DNA from: Actinokineospora terrae
Lineage (GTDB): Bacteria; Actinomycetota; Actinomycetes; Mycobacteriales; Pseudonocardiaceae
Assembly: GCF_900111175.1 (NCBI RefSeq)
Contig: NZ_FOGI01000011.1
Span: forward strand, 198,891 to 262,890
Direction: 5' to 3'
DNA length: 64,000 nt
The position numbers were made by a program, and so were the translations under genes. This document shows positions 26,579 through 35,097 of the stretch, piece by piece; position 1 is the stretch's first letter, and each line of letters opens with the position of its first letter. The notes under the pieces are model-generated. The model made no database searches. It worked only from the letters and a program-made list of their open reading frames with translations, and was not told the origin of the DNA.

Positions 26579-27052
26579 ATGGATGGTGTGGCATACCAGC
26601 GCGCGCTGGGGCGTGAGTTGCAGCAGTTGCGGATGCGCCGAAGGTGGACGCGGGCGCAGCTCGTGCAGCGGCTGCCCAACGAGCTCTCCGCCCAGGCGCT
26701 CGCCTCATACGAGACCGGGACCCGCTCCTGCACCGTCGTCCGGTTCGTCCAGTTGTGCACCGCGCTGGAGGCCTCCCCGCACGACCTGCTGGAGCGGGTG
26801 CACGACCAGGTCAGCCACGAGGAGTACCCGGCGTCGCTGAAGGTCGACCTCACCGAGCTGGCCAGTGACTCGCGCCCGGAGCTGGCCCCGGCGCACCGCT
26901 GGGCGGTCACCGAGGTCGCCAGGCACGCGGCGAGCACCCGCGACCTCGACATCAGCGCGCTGGAGTCCCTCGCCGCCCTGTGTGGACTGTCCACTGTCGA
27001 GCTGGTCCGGATGCTGCGCTCCGGCGGCAAGGTCGACGCGGTCGCCGAGTAG
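26579..27052 (+). CDS. BldD-like HTH regulator without c-di-GMP motifs
   Basis: 157 residues. The N-terminal helix-turn-helix (about 8-70) reads 'LGRELQQLRMRRRWTRAQLVQRLP', then 'LASYETGTRSCTVVRFVQLCTALEASPHDLLERV'. This has the BldD layout, including the 'SYE-G-R--TV-R' recognition segment. A C-terminal domain (about 85-155) matches BldD in outline ('SLKVDLTELA', 'LESLAALCGLSTVELVRMLRSGG'). BldD's two cyclic-di-GMP-binding signatures (RGD and RQDD) are not present; the region reads 'STRDLDIS'. It may be a BldD-family regulator with another ligand, or none. ATG 26579 has GGGGGAAGCGGC upstream. Confidence 0.82.
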   Translation: MDGVAYQRALGRELQQLRMRRRWTRAQLVQRLPNELSAQALASYETGTRSCTVVRFVQLCTALEASPHDLLERVHDQVSHEEYPASLKVDLTELASDSRPELAPAHRWAVTEVARHAASTRDLDISALESLAALCGLSTVELVRMLRSGGKVDAVAE

Positions 27053-27135
27053 TGCCTGGGAGCACTGCTCCTGGGGTGGTCTAAGAGCGGGTAGCCGCCA
27101 GGCGAACGGCGGTTGACCGCCAGGGCGGTGCACGA

Positions 27136-27164
27136 GCCCGCGGTCGGTCGCCGATCGCGCGGGC
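27136..27164 (+). terminator. Stem-loop after BldD-like gene
   Basis: GCCCGCG (27136-27142) pairs with CGCGGGC (27158-27164) about 85 bases after the stop. No T-tract. Confidence 0.4.
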
Positions 27165-27775
27165 CCGCCGGTGTTCGGTGCATATCGTCGCGACCATTGC
27201 GCGCGTAACAGCTTCATGATCGGTACAGCCCCGCGCGGGGAGAACTCCACTGCGCCGGGGTGCCCCTCCGTGGGCGCCTGCGGGCCGATCGGCGACCGCG
27301 CCGGGGGAGATCGCCGCGCTCGACCGGCCGCGGGCCTTTGTCGCCGAATTCGTCCGCTTCGGCGATGTCGATCAGCCGTCCGCCGCGCCGGGCGTCGCTG
27401 CGGGCGATCGCGCGGACACCGCAAGTGCCGCAACGGATCCAGCCCGGGTGTGACCCGCGCGACCTTCTCGGGCGAATGTGGACCCAGGTCCAGCCGAAAA
27501 CGTTGCACGCACCCCGCGACCGTGACCGGATCGGCACGCAGCGTTCCGGTTTACAGCCTTTACCGGCGGCCGTGGTGGTGATTTTCCGCCACCTGGCGAG
27601 ATCTATAGCGGCTAAGGCGTTACACGTGGTTTCCGAGTTGTGACAATTGGTTGCCCGTCGTCCGTCGTGAGCGTGATCGCAACCGAGCGGACGCCGTGGA
27701 TTTTTCTCCCGTACACCCCGGAACAAGACGATTCGCGCACACGTCGGGGTGTGCCAGTTGATGGGAGAAACCTCG
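27165..27775. other. Long intergenic region, no supported gene
   Basis: 611 bases. Open frames on both strands (such as 27171-27581 plus and 27214-27726 minus) are Arg/Cys-rich with no motif and no good ribosome-binding site. The part at 27540-27720 is notably AT-richer than its surroundings and contains TTGTGACAATTGG and TCTATAGC, so it probably holds a promoter for the YegP-like gene. An unannotated RNA is possible but not shown. Confidence 0.45.
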
Positions 27776-28129
27776 ATGGCCCTCGCTCGCTTCCAGATCT
27801 ACAGATCCGCCGACGACGCGGTGACGTGGCGGTTCCTCTCCGCCAACAACCGCAGCCTCGGCCAGGCCGCGCAGCGGTTCGTCGACGCCGAAACCTGTTC
27901 ACGGGCGATGTTGGAACTGCGCACCAGGCTCACCGAGACCTCGGCCACCACGGCGCGGGAGACCCCGTCGCAGTTGTGGTCGTGGCGGGTTCGGCTCGCC
28001 GGGCTCGACCTCGCGGTGTCGAGTCGGAAGTACCACCGGCGGGTGCAGGCGCAGTACGCGTGCCGCAGTTTTCTCGGCCTCGTCGCCGAAGCCCAGATCG
28101 CCGACCTCCCGCGCGTGGTGCATTTCTGA
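27776..28129 (+). CDS. YegP-like (DUF1508) protein
   Basis: 117 residues. 'ARFQIYRSADDAVTWRFLSANNRSLGQAAQRFVDAETCSRAM' resembles the first half of a YegP/DUF1508 unit (F-x-I-Y, W-R-x-x-x-x-N, then a small helix). A second, less clear unit follows with 'WSWRVRLAGLDLAVSSRKYH'. GGGAGA lies seven bases before ATG 27776; ATG 27761 would add five residues. The family is small and basic with no firm function; archaeal and enteric members are linked to stress. It is a single gene after a long AT-richer spacer. Confidence 0.65.
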   Translation: MALARFQIYRSADDAVTWRFLSANNRSLGQAAQRFVDAETCSRAMLELRTRLTETSATTARETPSQLWSWRVRLAGLDLAVSSRKYHRRVQAQYACRSFLGLVAEAQIADLPRVVHF

Positions 28130-28192
28130 TGCTCGGATCCGCCCATTCCCGGCGCTGCCATTCGGCGTATCCGAGGTCGGAGAATCCGGTGC

Positions 28193-28214
28193 GTTCGTCC
28201 GTTGTTCACACCGG
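28193..28214 (+). promoter_or_regulatory. PHO-box-like direct repeat upstream of pstC
   Basis: Two consecutive 11-bp units, GTTCGTCCGTT and GTTCACACCGG, match the actinobacterial PhoP box pattern (direct repeats of GTTCACC-type cores every 11 bp). They lie 73 bases before the pstC start, as expected for phosphate-starvation control. Confidence 0.65.
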
Positions 28215-28286
28215 GATGTGGACGCGGCCAACTGGGCGGGTTTGGCTATCGCCCATAACCCAGTCTGCGATCCGGAGCAACCCCAG

Positions 28287-29303
28287 ATGACCCAGTTGAC
28301 GAGCGCGCCCGGTCCGGTCGCGGTCGCCGAGGCACCGCGCAGGCGGGTGTCGCTGCCCGGCGGGATCGACCGGGTGTTCCGCACCGTGCTGCGCGGCGCC
28401 GGGTTGACCGTGCTGGCCCTGATGGCCACGGTCGGCGTCTTCCTGCTCATCCGCGGCCTCGGCGCGTTCTCCAGCGCGGGCTTCGGCTTCGTCACCACCC
28501 AGGCGTGGCAGCCGGACTCGGGGAACTTCGGCATCGCCGCGGTGCTGGTGGGCACGCTGCTGATCGCCTCGGTGGCGCTGGTGGTCGCCTTCCCGCTGGC
28601 CACCGGCATGGCCCTCTACATCTCCGAGTACGCGCCGCGGCGCGTGCGCGGGTTCTTCACCAGCCTGATCGACCTGATGGCCGCGGTGCCCAGCGTCGTC
28701 TACGGCCTGTTCGGCTCCACGCTGCTGCAGTGGAAGGGCACCGACATCCCGAAGTGGCTGTCCATCCAGTTCGGCTGGATCCCGTTCCTGGACGTGCCCG
28801 AGGCCGACCCGGACAACCCGCTCTCGCCCAACGGGGTCTACATGACCTCCACCTTCTGGGCGGGCCTGGTGGTCGGGTTCATGATCATGCCGTTCATCTG
28901 CTCGGTGATGCGCGAGTCGTTCACCCAGGCGCCGCAGGGCGAGCGGGAGGGCGCCTTCGCGCTCGGCTCGACCCGCTGGGGCATGATCCGCAGCGTCGTG
29001 CTGCCCTTCGGCCGCTCCGGCATGATCGGCGGCACCATGCTCGGCCTGGGCCGCGCGCTCGGCGAGACCATCGCGGTCGCCATGATCATCTCGCCGGTGT
29101 TCGTGATCCAGCCGCACATCCTGGGCTCCGGCGCGAACTCGGTCTCCGCGCTGATCGCCCAGCAGTGGGGATCGGCGAGCCCGTTCGGCCTCGGCGCGCT
29201 GATGGCCGCGGGCCTCGCGCTGTTCATGCTGACCCTGGTGGTCAACTTCGCCGCCTCCGCGGTCATCGCCCGCAGCCGGTCCGGCCAGGGGAGTGACGCC
29301 TGA
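28287..29303 (+). CDS. pstC: Phosphate-type ABC transporter permease PstC
   Basis: 338 residues. Six membrane helices are expected; the first is at about 33-55. 'YISEYAPRRVRGFFTSLIDLMAAVPSVVYGLFG' is characteristic of PstC. The EAA coupling loop reads 'EGAFALGSTRWGMIRSVVLPFGRSGMIGGTMLGLGRALGETIAVAM'. It forms the import channel with PstA. GGAG precedes ATG 28287, and the stop overlaps pstA (TGATG). The operon departs from the usual pstSCAB order because no short pstS precedes it; binding-protein genes follow instead. Confidence 0.95.
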   Translation: MTQLTSAPGPVAVAEAPRRRVSLPGGIDRVFRTVLRGAGLTVLALMATVGVFLLIRGLGAFSSAGFGFVTTQAWQPDSGNFGIAAVLVGTLLIASVALVVAFPLATGMALYISEYAPRRVRGFFTSLIDLMAAVPSVVYGLFGSTLLQWKGTDIPKWLSIQFGWIPFLDVPEADPDNPLSPNGVYMTSTFWAGLVVGFMIMPFICSVMRESFTQAPQGEREGAFALGSTRWGMIRSVVLPFGRSGMIGGTMLGLGRALGETIAVAMIISPVFVIQPHILGSGANSVSALIAQQWGSASPFGLGALMAAGLALFMLTLVVNFAASAVIARSRSGQGSDA

Positions 29304-30700
29304 TGTCCACAGTGGAGCAGACGCCGATGGAGCAGCCCGCCCAGCGGCAGGGTCAGCCGAGGCACAGCAGACAACAGCAGGAGACGACCCGGGAGATCCC
29401 GGCCCACCAGGGTGGTGCCGACTTCATCGGCCAGGTCACCACCCGGCAGCCGGGACCGCCGCGCGTCGGCCCGCCGGAGGTCCGCCGCGACACCAGGACC
29501 ATCCGCGGCACCGACATCGTGGCCGCGTTCGGCGCGCTGGTCGCCGCCGCGGCGCTGACCGGGGTGCTCTTCGACCAGATCGCCCCGTTCTCCGGGGTGG
29601 TCGGCTTCATCGCCATCGCCTACCCGCTGTTCCTGGCGATCTACGCGCTGCTGGTGTCGCTGGAGGAGAACGCACTGACGGTGCGCGACAAGGTGGTCTC
29701 CGCCGTCGTGCACAGCACGGCCGTCATCGCCATCGGCGCGCTCGGCGCGATCATCTTCTACCCCATCTGGATGGGCTGGGACGCGCTGTGGAAGTCCAAC
29801 TTCTACACCGAGGACATGGCCGACGCGGGCACCCTCGACCCGCTCGAGCTCGGCGGCATCCTGCACGCCATCGTCGGCACGCTGGAGCAGATCAGCATCG
29901 CGCTGGTCATCACCGTCCCGCTCGGACTGGCCACCGCGGTGTTCCTCAACGAGACCAGGGGCGTGTTCACCCGGCTGGTGCGGACCGTGGTGGAGGCGAT
30001 GACCGCGCTGCCCTCCATCGTGGCTGGCCTGTTCGTCTACGCCTCGCTGATCCTGCTGCTGGGCTTCCAGCGCTCCGGGTTCGCGGCGGGTACCGCGATC
30101 AGCATCATGATGCTGCCGATCATGATCAGGGCCGCTGACGTGGTGCTGCGGCTGGTGCCCAGCTCGCTGCGCGAGGCGTCGCTGGCGCTGGGTGCCGGGC
30201 AGCTGCGCACGGTGTGGCACGTGGTGCTGCCGACCGCGCGCTCCGGCCTGACCACCAGCGTGCTGCTGGCCACCGCCCGCGGCGTCGGCGAGACCTCGCC
30301 GGTGCTCATCGCCGCCGGGTTCACCCCCTACCTCAACGCCAACCCGTTCGTCGACGCCCAGGTCTCGCTGCCGCTGGCGACCTACCAGATGGTCGGCTCG
30401 TCCGAGGAGACCATGCAGACCAGGGCCTTCGGCGCCGCGACAGTGCTGATCGTGCTGGTGCTCGTGCTGTTCGTCCTGGCCCGGGTGCTCGGCGGCCGCG
30501 GCGCGGGCGCGCTGTCCAACGGCCAACTCCGCCGCAGGGCGCGGGCCTCGGCGCGCGACCGGGAGCGCTACATCGCCGCGCGCGCCCACCAGCAGGCGCA
30601 CTTCCTGCCCGACCCCCAGCAGCCGCCCGGCCCGCAGCAGTACGGCCCCCAGCAGCCCAGCCCCCAGCAGCCCGACCCGCAGCAAGGAGCTCAGTCATGA
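29303..30700 (+). CDS. pstA: Phosphate-type ABC transporter permease PstA, extended
   Basis: 465 residues, much longer than the usual 280-300. The extra length is a Gln/Arg/Pro-rich N-terminal cytoplasmic extension (about 1-65) and a C-terminal tail rich in Gln-Pro (about 400-465). In between, PstA features are clear: 'VTVPLGLATAVFLNE', 'MTALPSIVAGLFVYAS' and the EAA loop 'LREASLALGAGQLRTVWHVVLPTARSGLTTSVLLATARGVGETSPVL'. ATG 29303 contains a TCCACAGTGGA element just after the start. It overlaps pstC by one base and the next gene by four. The tails may recruit cytoplasmic partners, which is inference. Confidence 0.93.
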   Translation: MSTVEQTPMEQPAQRQGQPRHSRQQQETTREIPAHQGGADFIGQVTTRQPGPPRVGPPEVRRDTRTIRGTDIVAAFGALVAAAALTGVLFDQIAPFSGVVGFIAIAYPLFLAIYALLVSLEENALTVRDKVVSAVVHSTAVIAIGALGAIIFYPIWMGWDALWKSNFYTEDMADAGTLDPLELGGILHAIVGTLEQISIALVITVPLGLATAVFLNETRGVFTRLVRTVVEAMTALPSIVAGLFVYASLILLLGFQRSGFAAGTAISIMMLPIMIRAADVVLRLVPSSLREASLALGAGQLRTVWHVVLPTARSGLTTSVLLATARGVGETSPVLIAAGFTPYLNANPFVDAQVSLPLATYQMVGSSEETMQTRAFGAATVLIVLVLVLFVLARVLGGRGAGALSNGQLRRRARASARDRERYIAARAHQQAHFLPDPQQPPGPQQYGPQQPSPQQPDPQQGAQS

Positions 30701-32292
30701 CCCCGCAGGGACGCACGCGTGGGCGGGTGGTGGGCCTGCTCACCACGCTCACCGTGCTCGTCACCGTGGCGGTCGGGTTCGCCCCGGCCGCGTCCGCCCA
30801 GGGCTACGTGCCGATCAGCGGCTCGGGGTCGACGTGGAGCTTCAACGCGCTCGACCAGTGGCGCAAGAACGTCCAGCAGTTCGGCATCCGGATCAACTTC
30901 TCCGGCACCGGCTCGACCGACGGCCGCAACCAGTTCAAGGCCAACCAGGTCGACTTCGCCGTCTCCGAGATCCCCTACGGGCTCACCGACGGCGGCGTGA
31001 AGGACGAGCCGCCCAAGGACGGCAACTTCGCCTACATGCCGATCGTCGCGGGCGGCACCTCGCTGATGTACAACCTGAACATCGGTGGCAAGCGGGTCAC
31101 CAACCTGCGCCTGTCCGGCGACACGGTGACCAAGATGTTCACCCGCAAGATCACCATGTGGAACGACCCGGCGATCGCCGCGGACAACCCGGCGCTGAAC
31201 CTGCCCGCCCGGCAGATCCTGCCGGTGGTGCGCAGCGACGGGTCCGGCTCCACCGCGCAGTTCACCAGCTACCTCGCCGACCAGCACGCCGCGGTGTGGG
31301 ACGAGTTCTGCGCCAAGGCGGGCCGCAAGACCCCGTGCGGGTTCACCTCCAGCTACCCCGCCTACGCCGGGATCGTCGGCCAGGTCGGCTCGATCGGCGT
31401 GGCCAACTACGTGCGCCAGGCGCAGAGCGACGGCGCCATCACCTACGTCGAGTACTCCTACGCCAAGAACGCCGGTTTCCCGGTCGCCAAGCTGCTCAAC
31501 AAGAGCGGCTACTACATCGCGCCGACCGCGCAGGCCGTGGCGGTCGGGTTGCTGCAGGCGCAGATCGACCCCAACGACCTGACCCAGAAGCTGCAGGGCG
31601 TCTACAACTCGACCGACAGCCGCACCTACCCGATGTCGAGCTACAGCTACATGATCTTGCCGACCGCGGTGAAGGGCAACTTCAACGAGCTCAAGGGCAA
31701 GACGCTCTCGGACTTCGCCTACTACTTCCTGTGCGAGGGCCAGCAGCAGGCCGAGCGGCTCGGGTTCTCGCCGCTGCCGATCAACCTGGTGACCGCGGGC
31801 CTCAAGCAGGTGGAGCGGATCCCCGGCTCGACGAAGAAGCCGACCGACATCTCCAAGTGCAACAACCCGACCTTCTCCACCAACGGCTCCAACACCCTGG
31901 CCGAGACCGCGCCGCGGCCCGCTGACTGCGACAAGGTCGGCTCGACGGTCCAGTGCGACGCCGCGGGCAAGTCGGTGACCAAGAAGGGCGGCACCACCAA
32001 GACGACCGGCGCGGCCAAGCCGGGGGAGACGGCGCCGGGTGCCGCCGAGGCGGCGGGTACCGATCCCGGGGCGGCGGGGGCGACCGGGGGCGACACAGCG
32101 GCCGAGGGGTCCGCCGACGGCGAGGGCGATGCCGGGACCGACGGGGGCAGCCTGTCGGCGATCCCGGTCTCGGTCGACCTGCCCCAGGACGACGGCACGC
32201 TGCTCGTCGTGGTCGCCGCGGTGCTCATGGTGGTGCTCGTCGCCGGACCGCCGCTGGCGGCCCGGCTGATGCGGGGCAAGGGGGGATCATGA
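30697..32292 (+). CDS. pstS: PstS-like binding protein with C-terminal membrane anchor
   Basis: 531 residues. The signal peptide (about 1-35) ends 'AASAQG'. The PstS-type domain (about 36-380) starts 'YVPISGSGSTWSFNALDQWR', with 'FSGTGSTDGRNQF', 'VDFAVSEIPYG' and 'VRSDGSGSTAQFTSYL', which are the phosphate-contacting loops of PstS. An acidic Gly/Ala/Thr-rich linker (about 410-490) leads to a membrane helix and a short basic end. Anchoring by a C-terminal helix differs from the lipoprotein anchor usual for PstS. ATG 30697 overlaps the pstA stop, and AAGGAG lies upstream. Confidence 0.88.
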   Translation: MTPQGRTRGRVVGLLTTLTVLVTVAVGFAPAASAQGYVPISGSGSTWSFNALDQWRKNVQQFGIRINFSGTGSTDGRNQFKANQVDFAVSEIPYGLTDGGVKDEPPKDGNFAYMPIVAGGTSLMYNLNIGGKRVTNLRLSGDTVTKMFTRKITMWNDPAIAADNPALNLPARQILPVVRSDGSGSTAQFTSYLADQHAAVWDEFCAKAGRKTPCGFTSSYPAYAGIVGQVGSIGVANYVRQAQSDGAITYVEYSYAKNAGFPVAKLLNKSGYYIAPTAQAVAVGLLQAQIDPNDLTQKLQGVYNSTDSRTYPMSSYSYMILPTAVKGNFNELKGKTLSDFAYYFLCEGQQQAERLGFSPLPINLVTAGLKQVERIPGSTKKPTDISKCNNPTFSTNGSNTLAETAPRPADCDKVGSTVQCDAAGKSVTKKGGTTKTTGAAKPGETAPGAAEAAGTDPGAAGATGGDTAAEGSADGEGDAGTDGGSLSAIPVSVDLPQDDGTLLVVVAAVLMVVLVAGPPLAARLMRGKGGS

Positions 32293-34772
32293 TCCGGCAC
32301 CGGGTGGGACGACTGCTGCTCGTGGCGCTGGTGCTCGCGACCGGCGGCGCGCTGATGGTGCCCGCCACCGCGGCGGCGGCGCCGACCACGCCTGCCCCGG
32401 CGTCCGCGGTGACGGTGAGCGGCTCCGACGCGTTCGCGTCGTTGAGGTTCACCGTCGCGCAGACCAAGGGCCTGATCAACCAGACCGTGCACCTGTCGTG
32501 GACCGGCGCCAAGCCCACCGACTCCGGGCGCGGCTACAACTACCTGCAGATCATGCAGTGCTGGGGTGACGACGCCGCGGGGCCGCGGCGCGAGCAGTGC
32601 CAGTACGGCACGCCGATCGCGGCCTCCTACATCTCGGCGGCGCAGTGGTCGCGCTCGCTGTCGGTGCGGCCCAAGAAGCTGCCCCCCGGCGAACCCGACC
32701 CCCCGGGCGTGCTCATCGACAAGGCGGAGCTGACCCCGGAGCAGACCGACAAGCCCGGCTCGGCGACGTACCTGCCGTTCGTCCCGGTCGAGGCCTCCGG
32801 TCCGCCGACCAAGCCGAGCGAGCCGGGCTACGGCCTGTACTTCGACCCCAGCACCACCAACGAGGTGCAGTTGGGCGTCACGAGGGAAGACGGCAACGGC
32901 GCGATCGACTTCGAGATGCAGACCACGCTGGAGGCGCCCGGCCTCGACTGCGGTCGGGTGCGCACCTCGGGCCCCGACGCGGGCAAGCCGCGGCACTGCT
33001 GGCTGGTCGTGGTCCCCCGCGACGACACCGAGGTCAACGGCAAGAAGGTCACCGTCCCGACCGACCAGGGCGGGCACCTGCACGACTACCTCGACTCCTC
33101 CCCGCTGAGCCAGTTCAACTGGAACCGGCGGCTGCCGCCGATCCGGCTGGACTTCGAGCCGGTCGGCCTGTCCTGCCCGCTGGGCAAGGCCGAGCGCGCC
33201 CTCAGCGGCAACGAGTTCGTCGCCGACGCGGTCCTGCGCTGGCAGCCCGCGCTGTGCGCGAACGACGGCCCGGTGTTCGGCTTCGTGCAGATGCCCGACC
33301 GGCAGGCCCGCGACCTGCTCGGCGGCGACGACCCCGGGCTGGTCTTCCTCGCCAAGCCTGCCGCCAAGGCGTCGATGATCGACGACAGGGCGCTGGTGTA
33401 CGCGCCGGTCTCGATCTCGGCCTACACCGTGGCGTTCATCATGGAGCGCCAGCCGCCCGGCAACGCGCCTGCCGAGGTGAAAGCCAACGACGGCAAGCTC
33501 ATCGAGCAGCTCAAGCTCACCCCCCGGCTGGTGGCCAAGCTGCTCACCCAGTCCTACTCCGGGGCCATCCCCGGCGGACCGGACTACCTCAAGGGCAACC
33601 CGACCCGGCTGAGCCAGGACGAGGAGTTCCTCATCCTCAACCCCGAGTTCCGCAAGTACGCCTCGCTGAGCATGTTCACCGTCGACGCCATGGCGTCCTC
33701 GGTGGACATGGACGCCAACGAGTCGCTGTGGGAGTGGGTCAACGCCGACCCGGAGGCGCGCGCCTGGCTCAACGGCACGCCCGACCAGTACGGCATGAAG
33801 GTCAACAAGAACCACCAGAACGTCGCGCTGCCGGTGCAGAACTTCCCCAAGTCCGACCTGACCTGCGTGCAGGAGAAGGTCAACGGGCTCAAGGCCGAGG
33901 TGTGCGGCAACACGCGCCACCCGCTGGCCGCGGACATGCACGAGGCGGGCCGCTCGGTCAACCGCGGTGACACCCTCGGCCGCGAGCCCAACGGCGTGCG
34001 CGACCCCAACGACCGCGAGCGCTCGGCCTTCTCCAAGATCGGCCGTTCCGTGGTCGGCAAGCGCGCGATGCTGGCCGTGGTCGACACCGCGACCGCGCGG
34101 CGCTACGGCCTGACCGAGGCGCTGCTGCGCAACGCGGCGGGGGAGTTCGTCGCCCCGAGCGAGGCCGCGGTGCTCGCCGGTGTCGCCGAGATGACGCCGA
34201 GCGACACCCCCGGCGTGAAGATCACCAACCCCCGGCCCAAGGCTGCGAACGCCTACCCGCTGCCCGCGGTCACCTACGCCGCCACCGCGCCGTCGATGCT
34301 GACCAAGGACTCGGGCAAGGACTACGCAAGGCTGCTGCGCTACGTCACCGGCGACGGGCAGGTCCCCGGTGAGGGCACCGGCAAGCTGCCCGCGGGCTAC
34401 ATCCCGCTCCCGCAGGACATGCGCGACCAGGCCGCGGCGACCGCGACGGTGATCGAGCGGGACGCGGGCATCAAGCCGCCCGTGCCGCCGGAGCCGGTCG
34501 AGGAGCCCGCCGCCGACACCGCGACCGAGGACCCGGCGCCCGCGCCGGAGCCCGCGCCCGCACCGGAACCCGCTCCGGCGCCCGCACCCGCTCCGCAGGC
34601 CGCCGTGCCACCGGCGAAGACGACCCCGGTGGCGCAGAGCAAGACCACACCGTCCACTCCGGTCGCGTGGGTGATGCGCTACCTGCTCGCCGGGCTGCTC
34701 ATCGCCGGTGGGCTGACCACCGCGGCAGGCCCGGTGCTGACCAGGCTCGGCGCCCGCACGAGGGTCGGGTGA
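32289..34772 (+). CDS. Giant PstS-related surface protein with C-terminal anchor
   Basis: 827 residues. It has a signal peptide (about 1-31), then a beta-rich N-terminal region with several Cys ('IMQCWGDD', 'REQCQYG', 'LDCGRV', 'HCWLVVV', 'LSCPLG'). In the middle is a PstS-like stretch in which 'ALVYAPVSISAYTVAFIME', 'LKLTPRLVAKLLTQSYSG' and 'NPEFRKY' resemble binding-protein hinge regions. A Pro/Ala/Glu-rich spacer (about 735-795) leads to a membrane helix and basic tail. ATG 32289 overlaps the preceding stop. It is likely an extracytoplasmic partner of the PstCA permease; ligand specificity is unknown. Its length far exceeds any standard PstS. Confidence 0.75.
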   Translation: MIRHRVGRLLLVALVLATGGALMVPATAAAAPTTPAPASAVTVSGSDAFASLRFTVAQTKGLINQTVHLSWTGAKPTDSGRGYNYLQIMQCWGDDAAGPRREQCQYGTPIAASYISAAQWSRSLSVRPKKLPPGEPDPPGVLIDKAELTPEQTDKPGSATYLPFVPVEASGPPTKPSEPGYGLYFDPSTTNEVQLGVTREDGNGAIDFEMQTTLEAPGLDCGRVRTSGPDAGKPRHCWLVVVPRDDTEVNGKKVTVPTDQGGHLHDYLDSSPLSQFNWNRRLPPIRLDFEPVGLSCPLGKAERALSGNEFVADAVLRWQPALCANDGPVFGFVQMPDRQARDLLGGDDPGLVFLAKPAAKASMIDDRALVYAPVSISAYTVAFIMERQPPGNAPAEVKANDGKLIEQLKLTPRLVAKLLTQSYSGAIPGGPDYLKGNPTRLSQDEEFLILNPEFRKYASLSMFTVDAMASSVDMDANESLWEWVNADPEARAWLNGTPDQYGMKVNKNHQNVALPVQNFPKSDLTCVQEKVNGLKAEVCGNTRHPLAADMHEAGRSVNRGDTLGREPNGVRDPNDRERSAFSKIGRSVVGKRAMLAVVDTATARRYGLTEALLRNAAGEFVAPSEAAVLAGVAEMTPSDTPGVKITNPRPKAANAYPLPAVTYAATAPSMLTKDSGKDYARLLRYVTGDGQVPGEGTGKLPAGYIPLPQDMRDQAAATATVIERDAGIKPPVPPEPVEEPAADTATEDPAPAPEPAPAPEPAPAPAPAPQAAVPPAKTTPVAQSKTTPSTPVAWVMRYLLAGLLIAGGLTTAAGPVLTRLGARTRVG

Positions 34773-35097
34773 GCGGCGGTGGTGCGCTCGGTAGTCCGTT
34801 CGTCACTGTCCAGAGTGGACAGTCTGTTGCCAACGCCCTGTTCGCCAACCGGCCATGTAGCGGTGCCTGGGATGACAACTGCGCCGCGATACACCGGGTG
34901 TGGGGACGATCCGGCCGCGGATCGCGCGGGCGTGGCGAGGGGGTGAGACGGCCGACCGGCCCGAGGCGGAGTAGCGACTCCGCCACCGGACCGGCCGGAC
35001 CTGCTGCGTGGCTCCGGTGGTCAAGGCCTGACAACCACCCACCGGGACGTGCTCGGACACCAGTCCGCGCACCACTGCGAAGAAAAGGATACAGGTA
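34773..35097. other. Intergenic region inside the pst-surface cluster
   Basis: 325 bases separate the anchored binding proteins from the soluble one. ACTGTCCA-GAG-TGGACAGT (34805-34823) is a perfect 8-bp-arm palindrome. Single GTTCG(T/C)CA elements occur near 34797 and 34840. The region probably carries a terminator or operator and a separate promoter for the genes from 35098. Confidence 0.5.

Noticed and set aside
27214..27726. 170-codon minus-strand frame in the long intergenic region
   Set aside because: Arg/Cys-rich, no recognisable domain, no plausible ribosome-binding site, and it covers an AT-richer likely promoter region.
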